Source: an uncultured Bacillota bacterium | Lineage (GTDB): Bacteria; Bacillota_I; Bacilli_A; RFN20; CAG-288 | Assembly (NCBI GenBank): GCA_949284445.1 | Contig: CASDVP010000005.1 | Location: 82,273 to 146,272 of the forward strand | Direction: 5' to 3' | DNA length: 64,000 nucleotides | Part shown: one piece after another, positions 9,348 to 17,507 of the stretch | Position numbering within the stretch: the first letter of the stretch is position 1 | How the letters are laid out: each line of letters starts with the position of its first letter | Notes under the pieces: model-generated | What the model was told of the DNA's origin: nothing | The model's input: only the letters and a program-made list of their open reading frames with translations | The model's database searches: none | Made by a program: the position numbers and the translations under genes

Positions 9348-10643
9348 TTATTCGTTAGCAATATAGTTGACTTTAACTTTGGTAGCGCCAAAGTTATTAC
9401 CAACTAAATTTGCACTATCAGAATTGGAATTGATCTTAATTTTGCCAGCTTTGATGTCAGCTAATAAAGAATCATAATCTTCTTGCTTGAAGTTTTTGAA
9501 TCCCCAGCAGTCATCATCACCAGTAGTTTCAGGAGTGGGTAAGACGCAATTGTTAGATTTAGCACCAACAGTGACAACCTTTGCTTTTAATGCATCAGGC
9601 CAAGTCATATTATTGTTAACATAAGAAGCTAATAAGACTTCGGTAGTCTCTTTTAAGTTTTTCATTGCTGAAGTGATGCAATCTTCTTCTGCACCACCGA
9701 TTGTAGTATCAGCATGTTGGTTGACATCGACACCAATCCAAGGCTTTCCACCGGCAGCAACACTACCAGCAACGACTGATTGATAAACAGCACCACCACA
9801 TCCGAAGATGACTTCAGTACCGCTATTATACCAAGTTGTGCATAATTCAGTAGCACGTGGAGTAGCAGCAAATTGTCCAGCATAGAAATAGTGCATTTCA
9901 ATGGATTCATCTTCTAAGCCTAATTGTGTAGCAGCGTATTCTGCGCCTTGAACATAACCAGAACCATATCTGACGACGGCAGGAACAGCCATACCACCGC
10001 AGAAACCAAGCTTTCTATATCCTTCTTTAACAGCAGCATAACCAGCTAAGAAGCCAGATTGCTCTTCTCTATAAATAACAGAAGTAACGTTATCAGAGAA
10101 TTCAAAAGCAGCATTATTATTATCTGAATCTTCAGCGACACAATCCAAAGCTAAGAGAGCAACATTATCAAAAGCATCCTCTTCAATAGCTAATTTAATG
10201 GCAGGTTGGAATAAATAACCAGGTAATGCGATGATCTTTGCACCCCATTCAACCGCAGTTCTCATAGCAGCTAATCTACCTTGAGTATCATAGTTGTTTT
10301 CGGCAGGTTGGTAATAATGAGTTTGAATTGTTCCAGTTTCAACCATATTATTGCTACCTATTGTGCCGGCGCCATTAGTAGTAGCAAAAGCATTGACACC
10401 TTCCCAAGCAGATTGGTTGAAGCTGTGATCATCTAATGTACCAGAATCAGTAACAAGAGCGATTCTTAAAGGATTGCTTTCAGAATAAGCACTGAGCTTA
10501 CCAGATTCAACAGTTCTGACAGTACCGATGTCGATTTCATCATTTTCAAAAAATTCTAATTCACCGACGCCAGTTCCACCGCAAGAGGCAAGAGTTAAGA
10601 CTGAAAGAGTAAGAGCTAAGAAATTAATAGACTTTTTCTTCAT
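9348..10643 (-). CDS. BmpA/PnrA-family substrate-binding lipoprotein
   Basis: 431 aa. A lysine-rich start and hydrophobic segment end in LASC with Cys21, a lipobox for membrane anchoring. The body has the periplasmic-binding-protein pattern of the Bmp/PnrA family: RIALVTDSGTLDDHSFNQSAWEG near residues 59-81, then GYLFQPAIK, GFCGGMAVPAVVRYGSGY and IGVDVNQHAD. Family members bind purine nucleosides at the cell surface and deliver them to the permease pair. It is the first gene of the importer operon, directly after a guanine-type riboswitch and attenuator. Start at ATG 10641-10643, preceded by AAAGGGGGAAA. Confidence 0.9.
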   Translation of the reverse strand: MKKKSINFLALTLSVLTLASCGGTGVGELEFFENDEIDIGTVRTVESGKLSAYSESNPLRIALVTDSGTLDDHSFNQSAWEGVNAFATTNGAGTIGSNNMVETGTIQTHYYQPAENNYDTQGRLAAMRTAVEWGAKIIALPGYLFQPAIKLAIEEDAFDNVALLALDCVAEDSDNNNAAFEFSDNVTSVIYREEQSGFLAGYAAVKEGYRKLGFCGGMAVPAVVRYGSGYVQGAEYAATQLGLEDESIEMHYFYAGQFAATPRATELCTTWYNSGTEVIFGCGGAVYQSVVAGSVAAGGKPWIGVDVNQHADTTIGGAEEDCITSAMKNLKETTEVLLASYVNNNMTWPDALKAKVVTVGAKSNNCVLPTPETTGDDDCWGFKNFKQEDYDSLLADIKAGKIKINSNSDSANLVGNNFGATKVKVNYIANE

Positions 10644-10676
10644 ACGCTTTATTTCCCCCTTTTTGTATGAATTTTT

Positions 10677-10715
10677 TTGAAAAAATGGGCTCTATCGATA
10701 AGTATGAGCCCATTT
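10677..10715 (-). terminator. attenuator terminator of the guanine riboswitch
   Basis: AAATGGGCTC (complement of 10706-10715) pairs with GAGCCCATTT (complement of 10683-10692), 10 bp, followed by T residues toward 10677. Its 5' arm overlaps the 3' arm of the competing antiterminator stem CCATTTAATCC/GGATTAAATGG (plus strand 10744-10754 and 10710-10720). Confidence 0.85.
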
Positions 10716-10752
10716 AATCCGTTGGTGTTTCTCTAGCGGTTTTGGATTAAAT

Positions 10753-10813
10753 GGATAGTCTCCTATAAGGTCGGAGTTAGATACAGAGCTACCATATACA
10801 AGCTCACTATACC
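10753..10813 (-). promoter_or_regulatory. guanine-class purine riboswitch aptamer
   Basis: Read on the minus strand, P1 pairs GGTATAGT (10806-10813) with ACTATCC (10753-10759). P2 is GAGCT/AGCTC closed by a loop containing TATATGG. J2/3 reads TATCTAA, P3 is CTCC/GGAG, and its loop holds ACCTTAT, giving the GG and CC needed for the loop-loop kiss of purine riboswitches. The specificity base in GACTAT is C, as in guanine sensors, and the J2/3 U is kept. P1's 3' arm shares two bases with the antiterminator (10744-10754), so ligand binding should favour the terminator and turn the nucleoside importer off. P3 is short and J2/3 deviates slightly from consensus. Confidence 0.85.
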
Positions 10814-10828
10814 CATTTCTTCGAAGGT

Positions 10829-10856
10829 ATTTTACCACTTTTAGTATTGAGTTTAA
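10829..10856 (-). promoter_or_regulatory. probable promoter of the importer operon
   Basis: On the minus strand TTAAAC (-35, 10851-10856), a 16-bp spacer and TAAAAT (-10, 10829-10834) lie about 15 bp before the riboswitch P1 helix, the right place to transcribe the whole leader. Confidence 0.55.
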
Positions 10857-11087
10857 CTGTTTTTTTAAAATTTCTTTATGGAAGGCCCTTACTTGTTCAC
10901 ATCAAACTCTGTTTGTTCAAAGTAAAAAGGCCATATCGGCTTAAAATAAGGCTATTTAAAATGGCATTGTTTATTTTTGAAAAAGTGTTGTCCTAGTTAT
11001 TTTCAAGCTGTCAATCGAAAAAAAATCTTTAATATATTAGGAAATAATTCTACAATAATATTGCTTAACCTTAAGGAGGGTATACAA

Positions 11088-11966
11088 ATGCTTGTTAATG
11101 CTACAAGAATGCTTAAAGCTGCTCGTGATGGACATTATGCTGTCGGTCAATTCAACATCAATAATCTTGAATGGACAAAAGCTATCTTAACAACAGCTCA
11201 AGAATTAAATTCACCAGTCATACTCGGTGTTTCTGAAGGCGCTGCTAAATATATGACTGGATTTAAGACAGTCGCCAGCATGGTCAAAGCCATGGATGAA
11301 AGTCTCGGAATCACTGTTCCTGTCGTTTTACATCTCGATCATGGCACTTATGAAGGTGCTAAAGCCTGCATCGCTGCTGGTTTCACCTCTATCATGTTCG
11401 ATGGATCTCATCTCGATTTTGATGAGAACATCAAAAAGACTAGTGAATTAGTCAATCTCGCTCATGATAAAGGACTTTCTATTGAAGCAGAGGTTGGTGC
11501 TATCGGTGGTACCGAAGATGGTGTCACTGCTGATGGTGAGATCGCTGATCCTGAAGAATGCCGTAAAATTGCAAATTTAGGTGTTGATTTCTTAGCTGCT
11601 GGCATCGGAAATATTCATGGTATCTATCCAAAAAATTGGAAAGGATTACATTTTGATGCTTTAGAAAAGATTCATCAAGCGACTGATCACATTCCTCTTG
11701 TTTTACACGGCGGAACTGGTATTCCAGATGATCAGATCAGAAAAGCCATCATCAATGGTGTTTCTAAAGTCAATGTCAACACTGACTGTCAATTAGTATT
11801 TGCAGCTGCTACTGTTGAATATTGCTTAGCTGGAAAAGCAGCACCAGATCCAGATAAAAAAGGATTTGATCCTCGTAAATTATTAAAACCTGGATATGAA
11901 GCTATCAAGGCAAAAGTCAAAGAAAGAATGGAAGTCTTCGGCTCTATTAATAAAGCTTCTTACTAA
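11088..11966 (+). CDS. fba: class II fructose-bisphosphate aldolase
   Basis: 292 aa. It has the zinc-site segment LHLDHGTYEGA (near residues 81-91), the strand IMFDGSHLDFDENI, then LHGGTGIPDDQIRKAI and VSKVNVNTD, all hallmarks of class II Fba/GatY-type aldolases. It splits fructose 1,6-bisphosphate to dihydroxyacetone phosphate and glyceraldehyde 3-phosphate in glycolysis. Start set at ATG 11088 because AAGGAGGG lies at 11073-11080; an upstream extension from 10977 has no homology. A tagatose-bisphosphate specificity cannot be excluded. Single-gene unit ended by a strong terminator. Confidence 0.93.
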   Translation: MLVNATRMLKAARDGHYAVGQFNINNLEWTKAILTTAQELNSPVILGVSEGAAKYMTGFKTVASMVKAMDESLGITVPVVLHLDHGTYEGAKACIAAGFTSIMFDGSHLDFDENIKKTSELVNLAHDKGLSIEAEVGAIGGTEDGVTADGEIADPEECRKIANLGVDFLAAGIGNIHGIYPKNWKGLHFDALEKIHQATDHIPLVLHGGTGIPDDQIRKAIINGVSKVNVNTDCQLVFAAATVEYCLAGKAAPDPDKKGFDPRKLLKPGYEAIKAKVKERMEVFGSINKASY

Positions 11967-11970
11967 TAAA

Positions 11971-11999
11971 AAGTGTCACCCAGTCGGGTGACATTTTTT
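11971..11999 (+). terminator. terminator of fba
   Basis: Stem TGTCACCC (11974-11981) with GGGTGACA (11986-11993), tetraloop AGTC, followed by six T. It may also serve the convergent ybaK gene, whose stop lies in the T tract. Confidence 0.9.
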
Positions 12000-12462
12000 A
12001 AACTAGATCAACAAATTCACAATCGCAGACTTTTTGTAAATCTTTTGGATTTATTTCGATTTGTAATCCGATTTTACCGCCTGAAATAAAGATAGTCTGA
12101 TAGTTTAAAGCACTGATATCTATAAAGGTGGAAAAGCTTTTTTTCATTCCGATAGGTGAACAACCGCCATGGATATAACCAGTCAGTGGTAGAAGCTCTT
12201 TTTGATGTATCATTTCAATATTTTTTTCATCTGCGCATTGAGCGGCTTTCTTTAAGTTGAGTTCTTTAGAAGCAGGAATCACAAATACATAGTGGTTTTT
12301 ACTCTTTCCAACTGTCACTAAAGTTTTGAATACTTGATCGATGTTTTCTTGTAGAGAACTTGCGACTTCTAGTGCGCTCACCGCACCAGATTTTTGATAA
12401 TCATGTACTTTATATGCGATATCAGTCTTATCTAAAATACGCATCGCGTTAGTTTTTGTCAT
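11998..12462 (-). CDS. ybaK: Cys-tRNA(Pro)/Cys-tRNA(Cys) deacylase YbaK
   Basis: 154 aa, full length for the YbaK/EbsC family. The conserved VFKTLVTVGKSKNHYVFVIPA (near 44) and GYIHGGCSPIGMKKSFSTFID (near 94) segments carry the Lys and Gly-rich loop that bind the aminoacyl-adenosine end. It edits mischarged Cys-tRNA(Pro) in the cytoplasm. Its ATG overlaps the fmt stop as ATGA, so the two genes are translationally coupled. Its stop lies inside the fba terminator T tract. Confidence 0.9.
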   Translation of the reverse strand: MTKTNAMRILDKTDIAYKVHDYQKSGAVSALEVASSLQENIDQVFKTLVTVGKSKNHYVFVIPASKELNLKKAAQCADEKNIEMIHQKELLPLTGYIHGGCSPIGMKKSFSTFIDISALNYQTIFISGGKIGLQIEINPKDLQKVCDCEFVDLV

Positions 12463-13388
12463 TTTAATATTATTCCCTCTATCTTATTTCCATTATTGAA
12501 ATTATTAGAATCCATCATTTTTTTACCTGGTTTTTGAAGCTCGAGAAGATTGACTTGACCTTTAGACAATTGCAAGATGATCTTCTTCTTCTTTGCTAAG
12601 ACTATTTTTCCTACTTCTGATTCAACTTTATCTGAATAATATTCAGCTTGATATATTTTTAATATTTCATCATTCAGAAATAAATATCCGCCTGGTTTAT
12701 AAGATAATGATCTGACTTGATTAATAAAATCTATCGGTGAGGCATTTAAATTCAAATGCTCTTCCTCTTTCTTTATCGATGGTGAGAAAGTGACTTTTTT
12801 CTCATTCTGTTTAGTAGGTTTTAAGTTTCCTTTAAAATATTCAGGGAGCTTATTCACCGCTAAGAAAAGTGCCGCATCAGCAACTTTTTGTGATAAAGAA
12901 GTGTAGTTATCAGTCATAAAAATCGGTATATATTCAATCGCATAGACATCACCAGCATCCATCTCTTTGACCATTTCCATCAATGATACGCCAGTGATAT
13001 CATCACCGTTTTTTAAAGCGTATTGAATAGGAGCAGCTCCGCGATATTTAGGTAGGATCGAAGCATGTAAATTCAAAGGTTTATAACGGCTTAGTGTGAG
13101 AATGTCTTCTTTGATGATTTGACCATATGCAAAAGTCAAAAGCAGATCCGGTTTCAGATCTTCGATAAATTGATAATCTGTATTTAATCGATGAGGTTTA
13201 TGAACTGGAATATGATATTTATCTGCGACAAGAGCAACAGGTGATGGCTCTATTTTATTACCGCGTCCTCGAATTTTGTCTTCTTTAGTCACGACACCGA
13301 CGATATTAAAATTATTTTTGATCAAACCTTCTAAGAGTTTGGCAGATATTTCAGGAGTTCCTAAAAAAATGATTCTTTCGTTTGCCAT
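12459..13388 (-). CDS. fmt: methionyl-tRNA formyltransferase
   Basis: 309 aa. The N-terminal formyltransferase domain begins with RIIFLGTPEISAKLLEGL. It contains LTFAYGQII and the catalytic LNLHASILPKYRGAAPIQYA-type segment (Asn, His) followed by TGVSLMEMVKEMDAGDVY with its Asp. The C-terminal domain from about residue 205 is the shorter tRNA-binding OB-fold. It formylates initiator Met-tRNA using 10-formyl-tetrahydrofolate. An AGAGGTG site precedes ATG 13386-13388. It is first in a two-gene unit with ybaK, and divergent from the CmpB-like gene. Confidence 0.93.
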   Translation of the reverse strand: MANERIIFLGTPEISAKLLEGLIKNNFNIVGVVTKEDKIRGRGNKIEPSPVALVADKYHIPVHKPHRLNTDYQFIEDLKPDLLLTFAYGQIIKEDILTLSRYKPLNLHASILPKYRGAAPIQYALKNGDDITGVSLMEMVKEMDAGDVYAIEYIPIFMTDNYTSLSQKVADAALFLAVNKLPEYFKGNLKPTKQNEKKVTFSPSIKKEEEHLNLNASPIDFINQVRSLSYKPGGYLFLNDEILKIYQAEYYSDKVESEVGKIVLAKKKKIILQLSKGQVNLLELQKPGKKMMDSNNFNNGNKIEGIILK

Positions 13389-13406
13389 TTTTCACCTCTT
13401 TGTGTT

Positions 13407-13434
13407 TTCGACGTTAAAAATTATATGCTAAAAT
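13407..13434 (+). promoter_or_regulatory. promoter, probably giving a leaderless mRNA
   Basis: TTCGAC (13407-13412), 16-bp spacer, TAAAAT (13429-13434). The ATG at 13442 lies only 7 bp after the -10 element and no Shine-Dalgarno is present, so transcription would begin at or next to the start codon. Confidence 0.5.
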
Positions 13435-13441
13435 AATACAA

Positions 13442-14398
13442 ATGTGTAATACATGCTTGTTTCTTGATTCAAATATCAATATAACCGCTGGTAAAGTCTT
13501 GATAACTTATCTTTTGATGTTTATTTTTGGTTGTGTTTTAGGTTACGCCTTAGAAGTTTTATTCAGACGGATATTCACTGCGCATCGCTTTGTGAATCCG
13601 GGATTTATGAAAGGACCTTGGCTACCTCTATATGGTTTTGGCCTTGTTTTGATGAGCACCATCAATTATCTGTTGATCACTTATTTACCTAGTGATTTTG
13701 TTTTTTATAATCCGTTAGGAAATCTTTATGAAAATCAGTATATGTCAGGACCGACAGTTTATGATCTAGTCCCGATCATCATCGTCGCTATCAGCTTAGT
13801 GGCTTTAGAGTTCATCGCTGGTTTGATTTTTGTAAAAGGTTTTAAAGTCAGATTATGGGATTATTCCAACATGAAAGGAAATATTCTTGGAGTTATCTGT
13901 CCTTTGTTTTCATTTTTCTGGTTCGTCATTTCGATCGTTTACTATTATGCTATAAATCCTTTTATCTATCGGCTTTATGCAATAGTATTCAATTTCATGT
14001 TTGAAGGTGATATCGGAAATGCTACAAGTCATTATCTGGTAGTTTTTGCTCTCGGTATCGTATATGGTATTTTCCTTATAGATTTGATCATCTCTTTAAA
14101 TGTCTTTTCTAAAATCACCAGCTTCGCTAAAAAAGTTCAAACTGTTGTCGGATATGAAAAACTAAGAGAGTCTTTAAAGAATCACTTGAAACTTTCAAAA
14201 GAAAAATTCAATGCTTTGATCCCTGAAGAAATAAAAGAATCTTATGAGACTAAAAAGAAAATAAAAAAGGAAAGAAACAGTCGTTTTATTTATAAAATAA
14301 GAGCACTGATTCTAAAGGATCCGAACAAAGATACGAGTAAAAATTATGATGAAAATGGTCGCCCTATCAGAGCCGATGAAGATAAAGAAAAAAGCTAG
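13442..14398 (+). CDS. CmpB-type putative ABC-transporter membrane protein
   Basis: 318 aa. Five or so membrane helices fill residues 15-225; a charged, Lys-rich cytoplasmic tail follows. The FGCVLGYALEVLFRR segment and NPGFMKGPWLPLYGFG (residues 58-73) are typical of the ABC_trans_CmpB family (putative type IV ABC permease). The family is common in Bacillota but functionally uncharacterised. No ribosome-binding site is visible at the ATG, which suggests leaderless translation. Its stop lies inside the following terminator stem. Confidence 0.75.
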   Translation: MCNTCLFLDSNINITAGKVLITYLLMFIFGCVLGYALEVLFRRIFTAHRFVNPGFMKGPWLPLYGFGLVLMSTINYLLITYLPSDFVFYNPLGNLYENQYMSGPTVYDLVPIIIVAISLVALEFIAGLIFVKGFKVRLWDYSNMKGNILGVICPLFSFFWFVISIVYYYAINPFIYRLYAIVFNFMFEGDIGNATSHYLVVFALGIVYGIFLIDLIISLNVFSKITSFAKKVQTVVGYEKLRESLKNHLKLSKEKFNALIPEEIKESYETKKKIKKERNSRFIYKIRALILKDPNKDTSKNYDENGRPIRADEDKEKS

Positions 14399-14418
14399 CT
14401 TTCGAGCTAGCTTTTTTT
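14391..14418. terminator. terminator overlapping two gene ends
   Basis: AAAGCTAGCT (14391-14400) and AGCTAGCTTT (14405-14414) pair around the loop TTCG; seven T follow on the plus strand and three or more A precede. The stops of both convergent genes lie in or beside it. Confidence 0.88.
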
Positions 14419-14644
14419 ACTTGGCACCGATGAGATGATTGAATAGTAAGACCCAAACTAAATCGACATAGCCTAAGAACCAGCCGCCTAAGATAAAGAT
14501 GATAAGGAAAAGAAGGCTAGACATTTTTTTGTCAGAGATAAAATCATCAGCTCTGACTAAAATTTCAACTATCCAGTTGACTACAGGAATAATCAAAAGA
14601 ATCACTTGGACTAAGCGGCTACAACTGTTGAACCATTTTTTCAT
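14417..14644 (-). CDS. small two-helix membrane protein, unknown
   Basis: 75 aa. It has two hydrophobic helices, about residues 11-30 and 43-70, separated by a short charged loop (RADDFISDKKMSS). A good AAAGGAGG site lies 6-8 nt before the ATG at 14642-14644, so it is likely a real gene despite its size. I do not recognise the family. It resembles small superinfection- or stress-type membrane proteins only in topology. Nothing in the neighbourhood indicates a role. Confidence 0.6.
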   Translation of the reverse strand: MKKWFNSCSRLVQVILLIIPVVNWIVEILVRADDFISDKKMSSLLFLIIFILGGWFLGYVDLVWVLLFNHLIGAK

Positions 14645-15224
14645 TAAATTTGCCTCCTTTATTTATTATACAATATCAAGCTCTTAAAAATGCATAAAAT
14701 AAATGTTATTCCACATATTTTTACTACTACGGCTGGTTCACTAAATAATATTTAAAAATGTGTTACAAAGTTAAAATTATTTTCAGTTTGTAACACTAAA
14801 TTGAATATTAAATATTTTCTTATCATATAAAAAAGAAATTAAGAAATCGTCTGTGTAAAGAAACGAATGATAAGAAGAGGATGGCTGAACGCTAATATTC
14901 ATTAGGCAACTTGTTTTAAAATCTTCGCTATTTTTTCTTTAGTCATAGCAAAACATAAGTGCTTGCTAAATATGGAGTATTGTTTGAGACGCATTTTGAT
15001 CAGTTCCTATAGAAAAAAATCACTGTTAATCCTTATTAAATTCAGTAGAGAATAATAGTGTTAATATTGTTTCGTAATTGTGAGACCTTTTTTTGTGATG
15101 GGCTTTATTAAAAATCCGTGATTTCGTTTACTAGTACAAGAAGGGATTATCAAAAACACTTATTGACAGTATAAAAAGAAAAACCTGATAGCTATAAAGG
15201 CTTCAGGCAGAATTTACGATAATG
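14645..15224. other. 580-bp stretch without a supported gene; one inverted repeat
   Basis: AT-rich. The clearest structure is an inverted repeat with 10-bp arms, GTGTTACAAA at 14760-14769 and its complement at 14787-14796, loop 17 nt, without a T tract. A 30-codon minus-strand frame at 14902-14994 begins with ATG but has no ribosome site. The stretch next to the tRNAs probably carries readthrough from them. Otherwise I see nothing in it. Confidence 0.4.
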
Positions 15225-15297
15225 TGGAGCTGACGAGAATCGAACTCGCTACCCTCTGCTTGCAAAGCAGATGCTCTTCCAGATGAGCTACAGCCCC
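15225..15297 (-). tRNA. tRNA-Ala (anticodon TGC)
   Basis: A 73-nt cloverleaf on the minus strand: acceptor GGGGCTG/CAGCTCC, anticodon loop TTTGCAA, T loop GAGTTCGATTCTC, discriminator A. CCA is not encoded. First of three closely spaced minus-strand tRNA genes. Confidence 0.95.
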
Positions 15298-15378
15298 AAA
15301 ACACAAATGTTGCTATAATAAAATAGAACAAGAGCCTTCTAATTGCAACATTCTTTAGAAAAGAAGGCAAAAAAAATA

Positions 15379-15449
15379 AGCAGACGACGGGAATCGAACC
15401 CGCATAACGACCTTGGCAAGGTCGTGTTCTACCACTGAACTACGTCTGC
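15379..15449 (-). tRNA. tRNA-Gly (anticodon GCC)
   Basis: Acceptor GCAGACG/CGTCTGC, anticodon arm CGACC-TTGCCAA-GGTCG, T arm GGGTTCGATTCCC, discriminator T. 71 nt, no encoded CCA. Confidence 0.95.
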
Positions 15450-15457
15450 AAGAATGG

Positions 15458-15531
15458 CGGATCTAACGGGATTCGAACCCGTGGTCTTCTCCGTGACAGG
15501 GAGACGTGATAAACCGCTACACTATAGATCC
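15458..15531 (-). tRNA. tRNA-Asp (anticodon GTC)
   Basis: Acceptor GGATCTA/TAGATCC, anticodon arm TCTCC-CTGTCAC-GGAGA, discriminator G as expected for tRNA-Asp. It is promoter-proximal in the Asp-Gly-Ala array and only 8 nt from tRNA-Gly. Confidence 0.95.
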
Positions 15532-15555
15532 ACATGCGTTTTAAAGCGCTCAATT

Positions 15556-15584
15556 ATTATCTCAAATGGAGTGATAAAGTGCAA
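15556..15584 (-). promoter_or_regulatory. promoter of the tRNA Asp-Gly-Ala array
   Basis: On the minus strand TTGCAC, a 17-bp spacer and GATAAT lie 25 bp before tRNA-Asp, near-consensus for the main sigma factor. Confidence 0.75.
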
Positions 15585-15674
15585 GAGTTTTTTTCAAAAT
15601 TATTTTTTCTGAATATTTTTACGTTTTTTATCATCAGATATTTTATAATTTAAACATACATGGAGGGCTTATTC

Positions 15675-16250
15675 ATGGAAAAATTAATACTTTCTGAAGA
15701 TGAGATCGTCAGAATCTGTCATCGTCTTGGTAAGGAAATCGATCAGAAGATCGCTGAAAATCATAATGATGTCCCGATCATTGTCGGTATTATGAATGGA
15801 GCTCTTCCTTTTATGTATGAGTTAGTCAAACATATCACTAGTCCGATACAATTAGATACGGTCAAAGTCTCGTCATATGATGGAACTGCTTCAACTGGTG
15901 AAGTAAAAGTTGAAAAAGGTCCCGATCATGATTTAAAAGGCAAAGATGTTTATCTGGTTGAAGATATCATTGACACTGGTGTCACGATGCACTTCTTAAA
16001 AGAATACATCAAGAAAAAATATAAACCGCGTAATTTATATGTCTGTATTCTGATAAAAAGAAATAATCTCAAAATGCAGTATGATGAGCTTGCTGATTTC
16101 ACAGGTTTAACAACCGATGAACAAAGATACATCGTCGGGTTTGGTTTTGATTACTATGGCTTATTCCGAAATGTGCCTTATGTCTTCGTCCCATCGATAA
16201 AAGATATTAAAGCTTGGGAAAGTCTTTTAGGAGACGAACATAAGATTTAG
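15675..16250 (+). CDS. hpt: hypoxanthine phosphoribosyltransferase
   Basis: 191 aa. The PRPP-binding motif VYLVEDIIDTGVTM (near residues 93-106) and VSSYDGTASTGEVK flexible loop are typical of Hpt. It salvages hypoxanthine and guanine to IMP and GMP, complementing the nucleoside importer and purA in this window. Start at ATG 15675, with GGAGGG at 15662-15667; the in-frame ATG at 15660 overlaps that site and would add five residues. Its stop overlaps the convergent glf stop. Confidence 0.93.
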   Translation: MEKLILSEDEIVRICHRLGKEIDQKIAENHNDVPIIVGIMNGALPFMYELVKHITSPIQLDTVKVSSYDGTASTGEVKVEKGPDHDLKGKDVYLVEDIIDTGVTMHFLKEYIKKKYKPRNLYVCILIKRNNLKMQYDELADFTGLTTDEQRYIVGFGFDYYGLFRNVPYVFVPSIKDIKAWESLLGDEHKI

Positions 16251-17344
16251 TTTTCTAACTTTTTGAATAAATCTAAGCTCGCACGAATAGTATCGTCCAT
16301 ATCAAAATATTTATATTGACCTAATCTACCGCAGAAATAAGTATTTTTCTCTTCTTTTGCGAGTTCTAAATATGATTTGTACAGATTTGAATTTCGTTCA
16401 TCATTGATAGGATAGTAAGGTCTATCTCCTTTAACAAATTCTTTAGGATATTCCCTTGTGATATAAGTGACTGGTGAGGTAGCATCAGTGAAATGTTTAT
16501 GTTCGATTATACGAGTGAACGGAATTTCTCTTTCAGTATAATTGATAACTGCGTTTCCTTGATAGTCTTCTTGTTCAAGGCGCTCCGTTTCAAAACGGAG
16601 TGTACGATAGCTCAATTCCCCTAATTTAAAGTCAAAATATTCATCGATAGGTCCAGTGTAAATGATGCGCTTAGCGATACCTTTTAGGCTATCACGGTTC
16701 TTGATGAAATCAATTCCAGTTTTAACTTCGATGTTTTCTAACATTTTTTCGATCACATGAGTGTAGCCTTCAACTGGAATGCCTTGATAAAAATCATTGA
16801 AATAATTATTGTTATAGACAAAGCGGCAAGGGAGTCTACGAATGATAGAAGGATCTAGTTCTTTACAACTTCTGCCCCATTGTTTTTCAGTATAACCTTT
16901 CACTAATATCTCGTAGACATCTTTTCCTACTAATGAAATAGCTTGTTCTTCCAAATTAGTGATGGTTTTGATGTTTGCTTCTTTCTTTTGCTTTTCAATC
17001 ATCGCTTTAGCTTCGGCAGGTGTTTTTGTACCCCAAAGAGCATAAAAGGTGTTCATATTGAACGGTAGATGATACAACTTTCCTTTATAATTAGCTAATG
17101 GTTCATTTATAAAATTGTTTAAATGACAAAACTTTGTAAAAAAATCATAGACTTCTTTATCAGATGTATGAAAAATGTGAGCACCATAGAGATGAATATC
17201 GATATCATCTTTTCTTTCTGTTCTGATCGAACCACCGATAACATTATTCTTTTCGATAACAAGAACTTTTAAGCCTTTATCAGCAGCTTGTCTAGCAAAA
17301 CTTGCACCATATAATCCACTTCCGACAACTAAATAATCATACAT
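16247..17344 (-). CDS. glf: UDP-galactopyranose mutase
   Basis: 365 aa, full family length. It opens with the FAD dinucleotide fold YDYLVVGSGLYGASFARQA and has LYGAHIFHTSD (near residue 64), GYTEKQWG and a C-terminal YFCGRLGQYKYFDMDD, all classic Glf signatures. It interconverts UDP-galactopyranose and UDP-galactofuranose for cell-surface glycans in the cytoplasm. Start ATG 17342-17344 with AGAGGTT upstream; a longer frame to 17389 lacks homology. No galactofuranosyl transferase lies next to it. Confidence 0.95.
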   Translation of the reverse strand: MYDYLVVGSGLYGASFARQAADKGLKVLVIEKNNVIGGSIRTERKDDIDIHLYGAHIFHTSDKEVYDFFTKFCHLNNFINEPLANYKGKLYHLPFNMNTFYALWGTKTPAEAKAMIEKQKKEANIKTITNLEEQAISLVGKDVYEILVKGYTEKQWGRSCKELDPSIIRRLPCRFVYNNNYFNDFYQGIPVEGYTHVIEKMLENIEVKTGIDFIKNRDSLKGIAKRIIYTGPIDEYFDFKLGELSYRTLRFETERLEQEDYQGNAVINYTEREIPFTRIIEHKHFTDATSPVTYITREYPKEFVKGDRPYYPINDERNSNLYKSYLELAKEEKNTYFCGRLGQYKYFDMDDTIRASLDLFKKLEN

Positions 17345-17507
17345 AGTTATAACCTCTGTAAATTTTTTATTAATTATAAAGTATAACATTTATTTTTTAT
17401 ATAACGTATTTATCATTTTCTTTTTGACTTTATGAAACTATTTTCACATAAATAATTCTTTAAATATTTTTAAGAGTTAATTATAATTTTTAATTGGGAA
17501 CCAAAAA

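Noticed and set aside
14902..14994. Thirty-codon minus-strand frame as a transposase fragment
   Set aside because: No ribosome site, no recognisable motif, too short to support.
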